From Macrococcoides psychrotolerans (GTDB taxonomy: Bacteria; Bacillota; Bacilli; Staphylococcales; Staphylococcaceae): a stretch of 64,000 nucleotides of DNA. Below are positions 1-8,660 of the stretch, one piece after another. The stretch lies in the NCBI RefSeq assembly GCF_038095555.1, contig NZ_CP124591.1:1612001-1676000 (forward strand), read 5' to 3'. The first letter of the stretch is position 1. Each line of letters opens with the position of its first letter. Under the pieces are notes generated by a model. That model did no database searches and was not told the origin of the DNA. It worked only from the letters and a program-made list of their open reading frames with translations. Both the position numbers and the translations under genes were made by a program.

Positions 1-498
1 GCGTCCACCCGCTTCAGTTTTATAAAGATTACGAACTATATCCGCTTTATCACGACCTGTTAAGATAAGAACAACTTCACGTGCGGCACGTAAACCTTTG
101 TCATCGTCTTGATCCAGCTCCTTATAGCCTACTGCTCCACTGCTTGTTACAGATGCAAATAAGGTTGTCAGTTTTCCTTTATTCTCTTTAGTCTTTGCTT
201 CTTCATCGATCAAAGACATAATACTTCCTTTACCACCTTTATGATACTGACTTTCCACAATACCGATATTTAAATATTCTGCTTGTTTCTTGTCATAATC
301 AAAGATGTGAATCTGGCTCATATCTACTGGTGTCTTTGCCACATCCGCAGAAAGTTCTGCAAGTACAGCATCAGCCTCATTGCCTAATGCTGTTGCAATA
401 ATAGAAGTTGGGTTATTGTTCATCTGTTTACGGAATAAGTCTGCCACATAATTTGCTGCTGTTGATTTATCTTCAAATACTTTAAAGTTCATTGCCAT
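1..498 (-). CDS. NagB/6-phosphogluconolactonase-like sugar-phosphate protein (3' part cut off by window edge)
   Basis: The reading frame is open from an ATG at 498 to the window edge (166 codons), so only the N-terminal part is present. A strong GGAGG lies 7-8 bases before the ATG (MAMNFKVFEDKSTAANYV...). The start and general composition resemble the staphylococcal proteins annotated as glucosamine-6-phosphate isomerase/6-phosphogluconolactonase family, a Rossmann-like sugar-phosphate isomerase fold. I see no clear catalytic motif in the visible part, so the substrate is open. It is transcribed leftwards, away from the small ORF at 671. Confidence 0.7.
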   Translation of the reverse strand, partial: MAMNFKVFEDKSTAANYVADLFRKQMNNNPTSIIATALGNEADAVLAELSADVAKTPVDMSQIHIFDYDKKQAEYLNIGIVESQYHKGGKGSIMSLIDEEAKTKENKGKLTTLFASVTSSGAVGYKELDQDDDKGLRAAREVVLILTGRDKADIVRNLYKTEAGGR

Positions 499-670
499 GA
501 TGTTTTCCTCCTAATTAATCTCTTTTTCATTATACATGATTACTTTTACTCTTACCCTAAAATTAGCATACATAACCTTATAATTTATAAAGGGCGGTTA
601 GAAATAATGTTTAATTTATTCGAACTTTAGGTTATAATGTGTATATTAATGTTATTTAGGGGGAGTACCA

Positions 671-778
671 ATGAATACTTTATTAATCGGTATGGTATGT
701 ATCGCGTTCTTAACTGCTATCTTAACAGCTGGCCGTGAATCTAGTTACGGTTTAAAAGAAGAAGATCTAGACAAGTAA
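671..778 (+). CDS. 35-aa single-span membrane peptide
   Basis: A 35-codon ORF (MNTLLIGMVCIAF...EEDLDK) starts at an ATG preceded by a strong GGGGGAG ribosome-binding site and a TATAAT-like -10 at 633-638. It ends immediately before an intrinsic terminator, so it forms a compact self-contained transcription unit. Residues 2-20 form one hydrophobic segment; the tail is short, charged and probably cytoplasmic. I do not recognise a family and give no function. The complete RBS-ORF-terminator layout is the evidence that it is expressed. Confidence 0.6.
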   Translation: MNTLLIGMVCIAFLTAILTAGRESSYGLKEEDLDK

Positions 779-802
779 AAAGCAGCCTCGGCTGCTTTTT
801 TT
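777..802. terminator. Intrinsic terminator, probably bidirectional
   Basis: AGCAGCC and GGCTGCT pair around a 2-base loop, with a T-run on the right and an A-run on the left. It ends the 35-aa ORF and overlaps the stop region of the convergent nitroreductase gene. Confidence 0.8.
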
Positions 803-1535
803 ATTGTTTTAAAAACCCTTTTGACTTTAATACCTCATCGACATCAAGTCTCGGTTTACCCTTTAACATACCAATGACTTGCGCACTCCAGGCATCATCT
901 CTCTCACCGTTCGTTCTTTCTTTATAATACGCACTCACACGCGCATCATAATCTTTATAATCATTGAAATCAAATGGCTGATATTTGTTTTCGTGATAAA
1001 CGACGTCAAATGGCAGACGTTCTTTCTGGCTACCTGCCTGATCCGGCACCCCTGCTACCATACCAAATAACGGATACGTATACTCCGGTAAATTCAGCAA
1101 TTCACTCACACGCGCTATATCGTTTCTTAATGAACCGATATAACATATCCCTAAACCCATACTTTCTGCTGCTACTGCCATATTCTGAGCTGCAAGTGCG
1201 GCATCTACCGTCCCTACAATTAATGATTCCGTTGTTCCAAAGTAATCATCGACGCTCGTATTAAAATGCTGTCCAAGATGATGATGACGATTAAAGTCTA
1301 CGACAAACACAAACAGGTGACCGTTATGTTCGACATAGCTCTGAGTGCTAACTGCCCTTAGCTGTGCCTTTAGCTCAGGGTCTGTTACTCCTATAATTGA
1401 GTAGCTTTGAACGTAGCTTGAAGTCGATGCATGCTGTGCTGCAGTTACTAATGTCTTAATTTGTTCTTGGGATAAAGGTTCATCCTTAAATTTGCGTATT
1501 GAACGATGATTGAGTAGTAAATCGATTGTATCCAT
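801..1535 (-). CDS. nfrA: NADPH-dependent nitro/flavin reductase (NfrA-like)
   Basis: 244 aa with the nitroreductase fold: N-terminal RSIRKFKDEPL FMN-phosphate contact motif, the ALAAQNMAVAAESMGLGICYIG helix-strand region typical of the NfsA/NfrA branch, and a C-terminal arginine-rich extension. Family members bind FMN and reduce nitroaromatics, flavins or disulfides with NADPH; in staphylococci NfrA is linked to thiol stress. The ATG at 1535 follows GGAGGTGC. It begins 14 bases after the end of trmL on the same strand and is probably the last gene of a queG-trmL-nfrA operon. Assignment to the family is firm; physiological substrate is inferred. Confidence 0.85.
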   Translation of the reverse strand: MDTIDLLLNHRSIRKFKDEPLSQEQIKTLVTAAQHASTSSYVQSYSIIGVTDPELKAQLRAVSTQSYVEHNGHLFVFVVDFNRHHHLGQHFNTSVDDYFGTTESLIVGTVDAALAAQNMAVAAESMGLGICYIGSLRNDIARVSELLNLPEYTYPLFGMVAGVPDQAGSQKERLPFDVVYHENKYQPFDFNDYKDYDARVSAYYKERTNGERDDAWSAQVIGMLKGKPRLDVDEVLKSKGFLKQ

Positions 1536-1549
1536 AGTGCACCTCCGAA

Positions 1550-2023
1550 TTATTTTAATCCTGGATAGTTCTGCTGACGCAATGCCTCATATATTAAAAT
1601 CGCTGCTGTATTCGACAGATTAAGTGAACGTACATTATCGTTCATCGGTATACGAAGCGCTGTATCCATATATTTTTCCTTTACCCAGTCAGGGAGTCCT
1701 GTCGTTTCTTTACCAAATATAAAGTAATGTTTCTCATCTGTGTTGCTGTAATCAAATGTTGTATGTGGTTTCTTACCGAACTTCGTCAGTAAATAGTAAT
1801 GTCCTTTATTCTTCTCAAAGAATTCTTCGATACTGTCATAGTACGTAATATTGACAAATTTCCAGTAATCTAAACCTGCGCGACGCAACATCTTGTCGTC
1901 GGTCGAGAACCCTAACGGTCGAATTAAATGCAGATCTGTATCTGTAGCTGCGCAACTACGCGCGATATTTCCTGTATTTGCTGGTATTTCTGGTTGATAT
2001 AATACGATATTGATTGATGACAT
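1550..2023 (-). CDS. trmL: tRNA (cytidine/uridine(34)-2'-O)-methyltransferase TrmL
   Basis: 157 aa, the normal length of the minimal SPOUT methyltransferase TrmL, which methylates the ribose of wobble base 34 in tRNA-Leu isoacceptors using SAM. Visible family motifs are NTGNIARSCAAT near residue 16, the FGKETTGLP knot motif in the middle and IPMNDNVRSLNLSNTAAI near the C-terminus. The ATG follows the queG stop codon directly (TAG then ATG), with AGGAAG inside the queG 3' end, implying translational coupling. Confidence 0.93.
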   Translation of the reverse strand: MSSINIVLYQPEIPANTGNIARSCAATDTDLHLIRPLGFSTDDKMLRRAGLDYWKFVNITYYDSIEEFFEKNKGHYYLLTKFGKKPHTTFDYSNTDEKHYFIFGKETTGLPDWVKEKYMDTALRIPMNDNVRSLNLSNTAAILIYEALRQQNYPGLK

Positions 2024-3145
2024 CTATTCTACACTTCCTAAACTTTTTAATATTTCTATTTTAACATCATTATCTGTTTCCTGCGTATATCTTTCTCTTA
2101 AATAATCATGGGTAGACATACTAATTTTTCCAAGTGCCCAGTATGCGGTCCCTTTAATTTCTGGTCGCACATCATTTTCCGCGACCTCTTTCAGGTCATC
2201 AATGGCATCTATTTCCTTGAAGTGCGCAAGCGCTAAGATAGCATTACGCTGAATCGGCTTCTTACCACGCCATGCACCAGCAAGATGACCATATTCATTC
2301 TTAAACTGTTTGTTATTCATCTTTAAAAGCGGCACAAGTAATGGCTTTAAAGTTTGTGGTTCCAGTTCAATATCATCGTGCGTCGTATTGATGCCACGAT
2401 TTTTAGGACATACTTGCTGACATGTATCACAACCGTATAACCTGTTACCAATCTTCCCCCGGTATTCATCCGGCATAAATCCTTTCGTCTGCGTTAAGAA
2501 ACTGATACATTTATTGGAATCGAGTTGTCCATCACCAAGCAGCGCACCTGTAGGGCATCGATCGATACATATCGTACAGTCGAGACATGAATCGATAACT
2601 GGATGGTCAGGTGTAAACGGAATAGAGATCAGCATCTCTCCTAAATAGGTCCAAGTCCCAAGTGTCTTATTTAATATAAAGCCATTCTTCGCTGCGTACC
2701 CAAGTCCTGCACGCTCTGCTACCGCACGATCACTTAGCACACCTGTATCCACCATATTCATTACTTTTGCATCGGGCACACGTTCTAATATAAATGATTC
2801 AAGCAATGATAAGCGTCGATTTAGAAGTGTATGATAATCTATACCCCACGACGCCCGTGCGAATATCCCACGACGCGCCCCGCGCATGCTTTTAGGAGTG
2901 TTCGGTAACTTATTCGGATAACCTACTGCAATCGCGATGATGGACTGTGCCTCTGGTAATGATAGCTTCGGGTCAATGCGCTCTTCAATAGAACCTTTCT
3001 CAAATCCTGATGCATAGCCTGAGTTGTAATAAGATTCTAGTTTCGGTCGCAGCTCATGGAAAGGATCTGCCGTCGTAAAGCCAATCGCATCAATGCCGAC
3101 CGTCTTACTATATGCGATAATCTCCTGTTTTAACTGTTCGTTCAT
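2024..3145 (-). CDS. queG: Epoxyqueuosine reductase QueG
   Basis: 373 aa from the chosen ATG at 3145, which follows AGGAGGTGTACG; an upstream in-frame ATG at 3163 lies before this ribosome-binding site and is less likely. QueG is a cobalamin and 2x[4Fe-4S] enzyme doing the last step of queuosine synthesis in tRNA. Two ferredoxin-type clusters are visible (CTICIDRCPTGAL and CDTCQQVCPKN) after the family GLGYAAKNGF segment, followed by C-terminal HEAT-like helices. It is directly coupled to trmL, so two wobble-base modification enzymes share one operon. Confidence 0.93.
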   Translation of the reverse strand: MNEQLKQEIIAYSKTVGIDAIGFTTADPFHELRPKLESYYNSGYASGFEKGSIEERIDPKLSLPEAQSIIAIAVGYPNKLPNTPKSMRGARRGIFARASWGIDYHTLLNRRLSLLESFILERVPDAKVMNMVDTGVLSDRAVAERAGLGYAAKNGFILNKTLGTWTYLGEMLISIPFTPDHPVIDSCLDCTICIDRCPTGALLGDGQLDSNKCISFLTQTKGFMPDEYRGKIGNRLYGCDTCQQVCPKNRGINTTHDDIELEPQTLKPLLVPLLKMNNKQFKNEYGHLAGAWRGKKPIQRNAILALAHFKEIDAIDDLKEVAENDVRPEIKGTAYWALGKISMSTHDYLRERYTQETDNDVKIEILKSLGSVE

Positions 3146-3204
3146 CGTACACCTCCTAAACATTTATAGTTTAACACAAAAAAGCATGTGGATATCCCAC
3201 ACGC

Positions 3205-3927
3205 TTACAATACTTTAGATAAAAAGCTCTTTGTTCTTTCATGCTTAGGGTTTGTAAAAAGTTCAGAAGGCGGTCCTTCCTCTTGCACCACTCCTTTATC
3301 CATAAAGATGACACGATCTGCTACTTCTCTGGCAAAACCCATCTCATGTGTTACAACGACCATCGTCATCCCTTCAAGTGCAAGCTTCTTCATAACTTGC
3401 AGTACATCTCCTACTACTTCTGGATCCAGTGCTGATGTTGGTTCATCAAAGAGCATCACATCAGGGTTCATCGCCAGTGCACGTGCAATTGCAACACGCT
3501 GCTTCTGCCCACCTGAAAGCTGCGACGGATAATATTCTGCTCTATCCTGTAATCCAACTTTATCAAGCAATTCCAGAGCTGTTGCCTTTAACCCAGATTT
3601 ATCTCCTTTATTAAGCAAGGAAGGTGCAAGCATTAGATTCTCAATAACCGTCTTATGGGGAAAAAGGTTAAAGCTCTGAAATACCATCCCCATCTTCTGC
3701 CTTAGTTTATTGATGTTTGTCCCTTTCGCTGTAAGCTGATTGCCTTCGAAGATAATTTCTCCGCTCGTTGGGGTTTCAAGCAAGTTCAAACAACGTAATA
3801 ATGTTGACTTTCCGCTTCCAGAAGGTCCGATGATTGCAACAACCTCACCGGTACTTACTTCAAGGTCAATGCCTTTTAACACTTCAACTTCTCCAAAACT
3901 TTTATATAGCTTATTCACACTAATCAC
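3205..3927 (-). CDS. glnQ: Polar amino-acid ABC transporter, ATP-binding protein (GlnQ-like)
   Basis: 240 aa ATPase with Walker A GPSGSGKST, Q-loop QSFNLFPH, signature LSGGQKQR, Walker B VMLFDEPTSALDP and switch histidine THEM: a complete, active-looking PAAT-family nucleotide-binding protein. It starts with GTG at 3927, overlapping the end of the permease gene by 8 bases, so the two are translationally coupled. It would power import of glutamine or another polar amino acid. Exact substrate cannot be read from sequence. Confidence 0.9.
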   Translation of the reverse strand: MISVNKLYKSFGEVEVLKGIDLEVSTGEVVAIIGPSGSGKSTLLRCLNLLETPTSGEIIFEGNQLTAKGTNINKLRQKMGMVFQSFNLFPHKTVIENLMLAPSLLNKGDKSGLKATALELLDKVGLQDRAEYYPSQLSGGQKQRVAIARALAMNPDVMLFDEPTSALDPEVVGDVLQVMKKLALEGMTMVVVTHEMGFAREVADRVIFMDKGVVQEEGPPSELFTNPKHERTKSFLSKVL

Positions 3928-5371
3928 TTACACTCATCCTCCTTTCAAAGACATTCATCACACGCGACAATCCGAATGTCAGTATAAAGTACACAACTGC
4001 TGCTATCAATAACGGTGTAAATGGATCAAACGATGCACCTTGCACCACTTGAGCATTGAACATCAGTTCAGATACCCCGATCACCGAAACGATAGATGAC
4101 TCTTTAATCACAGTAATAAATTCATTACCAAGTGCTGGCAATATCTTCTTGATTGCTTGTGGCATAATGACTTTGTTCATCGCCTGCGAATTGCTTAATC
4201 CAAGTGAACGTGCCGCTTCCATCTGTCCTTTGTCCACTGCTTTAATCCCTGCACGAATAATCTCAGCTATATATGCTGCACAGTTGATCACAAGTGCAAT
4301 CGCACCGCAGATGAATGCTGAAAGATCGATGCCGAGTACTGCTGTCGTACCGAAGTACACCAAGAATACTTGGACGAGTAACGGTGTTCCACGAATAAAC
4401 TCGATATAGATCCATGATATCGTTCTGGCAATAATATTCTTGCTTAGTTTCATAAATGCCAGGATACCTCCAAATAATGAACCAAGAAGTACACCAATTA
4501 ATGAAATAACAATCGTTCCACCAATCCCCTGGATAAAGAATGTTCCATATTTACTAAAGAATGAGCCATCATCAAACATCTCCTGATTTGCTTTATCTTT
4601 ATAATCCTGAATTAAATTCTTATCATTTACTTCCTTTATATGTTTATTTAATTCACTTAACAGTTTCGGTGAATTTTTGGGAATAGCAATCGCTGTTCCT
4701 TTTTCAGCATCTGCAAACTGCAACTCTGAGAATGCTAAGGTTTTATTTTGAGAAAGATACGCCTCTCCTACTGGGCCTTCTAATATCACACCATCAATCT
4801 TTCCTGTATTGAGCGACATGATTATTTCTGGAACACGTGTTAATGACTGCACCTCTGCTTCTGGTATTTCTTTCTTAGCTAGCTCTTCTTGTGTCGTCTG
4901 TTTCTGTACACCGATCGCTTTACCAGTAAAATCTTCTATCGCCTTTAATTTATCTTTATCTTTCTTTTGTATAATCATACGTTGCTGTACATGCATATAG
5001 TAGTCTGTAAAATCTACTTCTTTCTTACGCTCAGGCGTTGGACTCATACCCGAAGCAATCATATCAATCTTTCCTGTTTTAAGTGCCCCTAGCAAGCTAT
5101 CAAACTGCATATTGACGATTTTGAGCTCCACACCTAAATCTTTGGCAAGTTTTTTGGAGAGCTCTATATCAATCCCTGCATATACTCGCTTACCATTCTT
5201 TGTCTTTTCGAATTCATAGGGTGCGTAATCTGCTGACAGACCCACACGTAGTACTCCATTCTTCTTAACCACATCATATTGGTCTGTCGCACTACGCGCT
5301 GTAGAAAAAGGAAAAACGGATAGTAATACTATAAACACGAATGTTAATTGCATGACATTTCTTATTTTCAT
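3920..5371 (-). CDS. Amino-acid ABC transporter: fused substrate-binding protein and permease (GlnP-like)
   Basis: 483 aa from an ATG at 5371 that follows AAAGGGGT; a longer in-frame ORF reaches 5407 but lacks a ribosome-binding site. Order: signal/anchor sequence at about 1-25, a type-I periplasmic-binding-protein domain (about 30-270, with GVLRVGLSADYAPYEF and GIDIELSKKLAKDLG), then a permease domain with about five membrane spans and the EAARSLGLSNSQAM coupling loop. Fusion of receptor and channel is known for Gram-positive GlnP proteins. With the downstream ATPase it forms a two-gene importer. Confidence 0.9.
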   Translation of the reverse strand: MKIRNVMQLTFVFIVLLSVFPFSTARSATDQYDVVKKNGVLRVGLSADYAPYEFEKTKNGKRVYAGIDIELSKKLAKDLGVELKIVNMQFDSLLGALKTGKIDMIASGMSPTPERKKEVDFTDYYMHVQQRMIIQKKDKDKLKAIEDFTGKAIGVQKQTTQEELAKKEIPEAEVQSLTRVPEIIMSLNTGKIDGVILEGPVGEAYLSQNKTLAFSELQFADAEKGTAIAIPKNSPKLLSELNKHIKEVNDKNLIQDYKDKANQEMFDDGSFFSKYGTFFIQGIGGTIVISLIGVLLGSLFGGILAFMKLSKNIIARTISWIYIEFIRGTPLLVQVFLVYFGTTAVLGIDLSAFICGAIALVINCAAYIAEIIRAGIKAVDKGQMEAARSLGLSNSQAMNKVIMPQAIKKILPALGNEFITVIKESSIVSVIGVSELMFNAQVVQGASFDPFTPLLIAAVVYFILTFGLSRVMNVFERRMSVSD

Positions 5372-5467
5372 ATGAGTACCCCTTTCTGTTATAATCGAAT
5401 TATACATTATATAGAATAATTATACAAGATTTTTATTTTTACAAATGTTCTAATAATTTTTATTTTT

Positions 5468-5496
5468 TTGATTCTTTATAATCATTACTGTACAAT
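5468..5496 (+). promoter_or_regulatory. Sigma-A promoter of the aminotransferase gene
   Basis: TTGATT and TACAAT are separated by 17 bases, 33 bases upstream of the ATG at 5529. It faces away from the divergent amino-acid transporter operon. Confidence 0.6.
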
Positions 5497-5528
5497 TTAT
5501 AGAACAAACTAACGAAAGAGTGAAACAT

Positions 5529-6695
5529 ATGCCAACATTAAACAACAATATCTTAGAAGTAACCATTCCAGGGACAAGAGAATTCGCAAATAAAGTAGCA
5601 GGTCTACACGATGCTGTTGATTTAACGCTCGGTCAGTCCGGTTTCGACGCACCACAATATATTAAAGATGCGATGATTGAAGCAATCAATGACAATAAAC
5701 TGCGCTATACACATAACCGTGGTCTTATTGAACTGCGTCAGGCTATCAGTGATAAGTTAAAACTTGACTTCAACGTTGACTATGATGCTGAGCATCAGAT
5801 TGTCGTAACAAACGGAGGATCAGAAGCAATAGATGATATTTTTAGAAGCATCATTAATCCAGGAGATGAGGTGATTATTCCTTCTCCAAGTTATCTTGGA
5901 TATGAACCAATTCTGAAGTTGCTCGGTGCTAAAGTCGTGAACATTGACACGCGCGATACACATTTAATTCCGACACCAGAAGCGGTCAAAAGAGCAATCA
6001 CTAAAGATACGAAAGCGATTCTTTTTAACTATCCGACAAATCCAACCGGAAAGACATTGACGTATGACCAGATTAAAGGTCTTGTAGATGTGCTGAAAGA
6101 TGAAGATATCTTTATCGTGACAGATGAAATTTATTCAGAGAATATATATGATGTAGAACATCATTCATTTATCGAATTTGACAGTGTTCGTGATCGATTA
6201 TTTGTTATCAATGGGTTATCGAAATCACATGCAATCACTGGCGCACGTGTCGGCTATGTTGTATCTACGCCTGAACTCATTACACACGTTACAAGCGTTC
6301 ATCTATACAACTCTATCTGTGTAGCAACACCAAGTCAGTACGGGGCGCTTAGCGCGTTCACACATGATAATAAAGAGATCATATCAATGAATAAAGCATA
6401 TAAAGAGCGTAGAGACTATCTTTATGACAAATTAACCCAGATGGGATTACCCGTAGAAAAACCTCAAGGTGCTTTCTATATCTTCCCGGATATCTCTGCC
6501 TATAATTCAGACTCATATCAGTTTGCTACAGACTTACTAGAATCCGAACGTCTTGCAGTTGTTCCTGGCAGTGCTTTCTCTAAATACGGAGAAGGTCATA
6601 TCCGTCTGTCTTTCGCATCAACAATGGAAGAAATTAAAGAAGCCTGTGTAAGACTTGAACGATTCCTGAATAATTATCCAAAACAACCGAAATAA
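5529..6695 (+). CDS. patA: PLP-dependent class I/II aminotransferase (PatA-like)
   Basis: 388 aa fold-type I aminotransferase. Motifs: substrate-region FANKVAGLHDAVDLTLGQ, cofactor-phosphate NGGSEAID, FNYPTNPTGKT, IVTDEIYSE (aspartate contacting the pyridine nitrogen), NGLSKSHAITGARVGY (PLP lysine in SKSHAITG) and C-terminal HIRLSFA. Staphylococcal orthologues are annotated as PatA, an N-acetyl-LL-diaminopimelate or aromatic aminotransferase; specificity is not settled by sequence. ATG at 5529 is preferred over the in-frame GTG at 5520 because AAAGAG lies at proper spacing. Confidence 0.87.
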   Translation: MPTLNNNILEVTIPGTREFANKVAGLHDAVDLTLGQSGFDAPQYIKDAMIEAINDNKLRYTHNRGLIELRQAISDKLKLDFNVDYDAEHQIVVTNGGSEAIDDIFRSIINPGDEVIIPSPSYLGYEPILKLLGAKVVNIDTRDTHLIPTPEAVKRAITKDTKAILFNYPTNPTGKTLTYDQIKGLVDVLKDEDIFIVTDEIYSENIYDVEHHSFIEFDSVRDRLFVINGLSKSHAITGARVGYVVSTPELITHVTSVHLYNSICVATPSQYGALSAFTHDNKEIISMNKAYKERRDYLYDKLTQMGLPVEKPQGAFYIFPDISAYNSDSYQFATDLLESERLAVVPGSAFSKYGEGHIRLSFASTMEEIKEACVRLERFLNNYPKQPK

Positions 6696-6707
6696 ATTTA
6701 TATAAAA

Positions 6708-6759
6708 ATAAACCCATGCGCTACGAAGATTGCATATCTTCATTGCACATGGGTTATTT
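6708..6759. terminator. Bidirectional two-tier terminator
   Basis: An outer AACCCATG/CATGGGTT stem encloses an inner GAAGAT/ATCTTC stem; T-rich tracts flank both sides. It separates the convergent aminotransferase and PTS-like genes. Confidence 0.75.
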
Positions 6760-6789
6760 CTTTGTCATGATATCAATATCTAAAACAAA

Positions 6790-7836
6790 CTACTGCTGTG
6801 GCGTAAACTTATACAAGCTATCCTGATATTTCGGCATAACTTTCTTTAGAACGATATGTGTAACAAATGCGATCGGCAATGGAATGATCACGTATGCGAG
6901 AAGCAGGCTGAGTATATTTGCAGCGAAACTTCCTTCCATGAACTTCAGCGCATTAATTGGACCAACGAGCCCTGTATATCCGAAACCTGCACTCATCGGC
7001 GTACCTTGAACATTAAAGAAATATGCACATAGTCCAGCCACAATCCCGTTAATAAAGAGCGGTAAAGCAATTAAAGGGTTCTTGAAGTATACAGGCATCA
7101 TCATCTTCGCAGCACCAATAATTAAAGTCAGTACCGTTCCGCGATCATTCACCTTTAATGAACCAAAGATAAACGTGTAGCAACATGCTACAATTCCGAG
7201 ATTCGCTGCCCCGCTTCCTAGTCCTGAAAGACTAATCACAGTAGCAATAGCCACAAGAGAAATAGGTGTTGCCATCAGTAAACTGAATGTAATACCGATC
7301 AATATACACATCATCAATGGATTCAGTTCTGTGAAGCGTTCAATCATCTGACCAATCGCTCCCGTAACGTGCTTTACGTAAGGTAAAGTCAGCGTACCAA
7401 TGAAGCCAGGCAGAATTCCAGCAAGTAACGGTAAAAATACAATATTTAAACTACCCATCTTGTTGCCGGCATAGATTAATATCGCTGCACTGATAGCAAT
7501 CGTCAGCATCATATTAATCAAGTCACCAATACCGACGAACTGAAAACCTTTGCCATTAAACTGAACAGCACCAGAACCGAGCATCGATGCTCCTGAGAGT
7601 ATCGCTGTCTGCAGTGCACTAAACTTAAACTGAGCACCAATTGTAATACCAGCAAGTAAGCTTAGCGTAAACTGGAACACCATCAGCAAGTGCCCTAAAT
7701 TTATAAAAATATCATTATATTGTGCGAGATACTTAAACAATTCACCAAGCATCGCATTCGGTACAAGTGCAACGACAATACCTGCCGCCATACCATTAAG
7801 AATATTCATAAAAAACTGTTTTGGAGTTAACCTCAT
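6790..7836 (-). CDS. PTS_EIIC_2-type membrane protein (PTS IIC-like)
   Basis: 348 aa with about nine to ten hydrophobic spans, beginning MRLTPKQFFMNILNGMA. The GIVVALVPNAMLGE and GFGYTGLVGPINAL stretches match the family of stand-alone IIC-like proteins (PF13303 type), which lack fused IIA/IIB domains. No PTS phosphotransfer domain is encoded next to it. It may be a sugar permease borrowing other PTS components or a regulatory membrane protein; substrate unknown. The ATG follows GGGTAGGTG. A terminator lies after its stop codon. Confidence 0.78.
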   Translation of the reverse strand: MRLTPKQFFMNILNGMAAGIVVALVPNAMLGELFKYLAQYNDIFINLGHLLMVFQFTLSLLAGITIGAQFKFSALQTAILSGASMLGSGAVQFNGKGFQFVGIGDLINMMLTIAISAAILIYAGNKMGSLNIVFLPLLAGILPGFIGTLTLPYVKHVTGAIGQMIERFTELNPLMMCILIGITFSLLMATPISLVAIATVISLSGLGSGAANLGIVACCYTFIFGSLKVNDRGTVLTLIIGAAKMMMPVYFKNPLIALPLFINGIVAGLCAYFFNVQGTPMSAGFGYTGLVGPINALKFMEGSFAANILSLLLAYVIIPLPIAFVTHIVLKKVMPKYQDSLYKFTPQQ

Positions 7837-7953
7837 TGTTACACCTACCCTTTTTCGTATTGATTATATTTTTAACATACTTCATTACTTAAAAGCAATA
7901 AATTTTTGAAAAATATAACGCAATTATAATCTTATAAATCCGTGAGTATTATG

Positions 7954-7983
7954 TTTGACTTAAATTGACCAAACCAATAAAAT
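7954..7983 (+). promoter_or_regulatory. Promoter of clpP-like gene overlapped by a CtsR-like operator
   Basis: Read on the minus strand, 7970 to 7954 is GGTCAATTTAAGTCAAA, close to the CtsR heptad direct repeat RGTCAAANANRGTCAAA (two departures). On the plus strand its left half supplies a -35 TTGACT at 7955-7960, followed after 17 bases by TAAAAT at 7978-7983. A repressor bound here would block the promoter. Confidence 0.7.
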
Positions 7984-8012
7984 AAAAATAACAAGCATAT
8001 AGGAGGCTTATT

Positions 8013-8567
8013 ATGACAAACGAAAACAAAGATCTAATGTTAGAAAAAATGATAGAATCAAGAACAATCCTAATCTCTGGAGGTATTGATGACAAATCAG
8101 CGAAAGAAGTTGTCAATCAATTATTACTTTTAGATTCAATCAATCATGAACCAATTAAATTAATCATCTCATCTCCTGGTGGACATGTAGACTCTGGTTA
8201 TCTAATTCACGATATGATTAATTTCGTCGAATCAGAAGTGAAGATTATTGGTGCAGGTTGGGTAGTGAGTGCGGGCGTATTAATTTACTTATCAGGTAAG
8301 AAAGAAAATCGTTACGCATTACCAAATACACGCTTTATGATCCATCAGCCAAGTGGGGGCACTCAAGGACAAGCGTCAAATATGGAGATTACAGCGAAAG
8401 AAATTATCCGTACACGCCAAAAGTTAAATGAATTAATCGCACGTGAAACTGGTAAATCTGTAGAAGAAGTCGAGCAGCATACAGGCCGTGACTACTGGTT
8501 AAATACAGAAGAAGCAAAAGAATACGGTATCGTAAATAAAATTATTGAAAACCAAAAAGAAATCTAA
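8013..8567 (+). CDS. Divergent ClpP-family serine protease
   Basis: 184 aa ClpP-fold protein. The catalytic triad is present: Ser86 in GWVVSAGVL, His111 in FMIHQPSGG, Asp160 in TGRDYWLNTEEAKEYGI. The oxyanion strand SSPGGHVDSG is also conserved. It departs from housekeeping ClpP around the nucleophile (VVSAG instead of AASMG) and has a short N-terminus, so I take it for a paralogue rather than the main ClpP. ATG follows TAGGAGG. It is monocistronic, with a CtsR-like box over its promoter and a strong terminator behind. Whether it mixes with the main ClpP or uses ClpX/ClpC cannot be judged here. Confidence 0.85.
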   Translation: MTNENKDLMLEKMIESRTILISGGIDDKSAKEVVNQLLLLDSINHEPIKLIISSPGGHVDSGYLIHDMINFVESEVKIIGAGWVVSAGVLIYLSGKKENRYALPNTRFMIHQPSGGTQGQASNMEITAKEIIRTRQKLNELIARETGKSVEEVEQHTGRDYWLNTEEAKEYGIVNKIIENQKEI

Positions 8568-8607
8568 AAAAATCTCAATGCACATTACGTTGCATTGAGA
8601 TTTTTTT
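8566..8607 (+). terminator. Intrinsic terminator of clpP-like gene
   Basis: AAATCTCAATGCA pairs with TGCATTGAGATTT, followed by a run of seven Ts. Confidence 0.88.
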
Positions 8608-8660
8608 GGAATTAAAGAAGCAACAAATATTTAGTGAAGTAATGACCTCTAGCTTATTAA

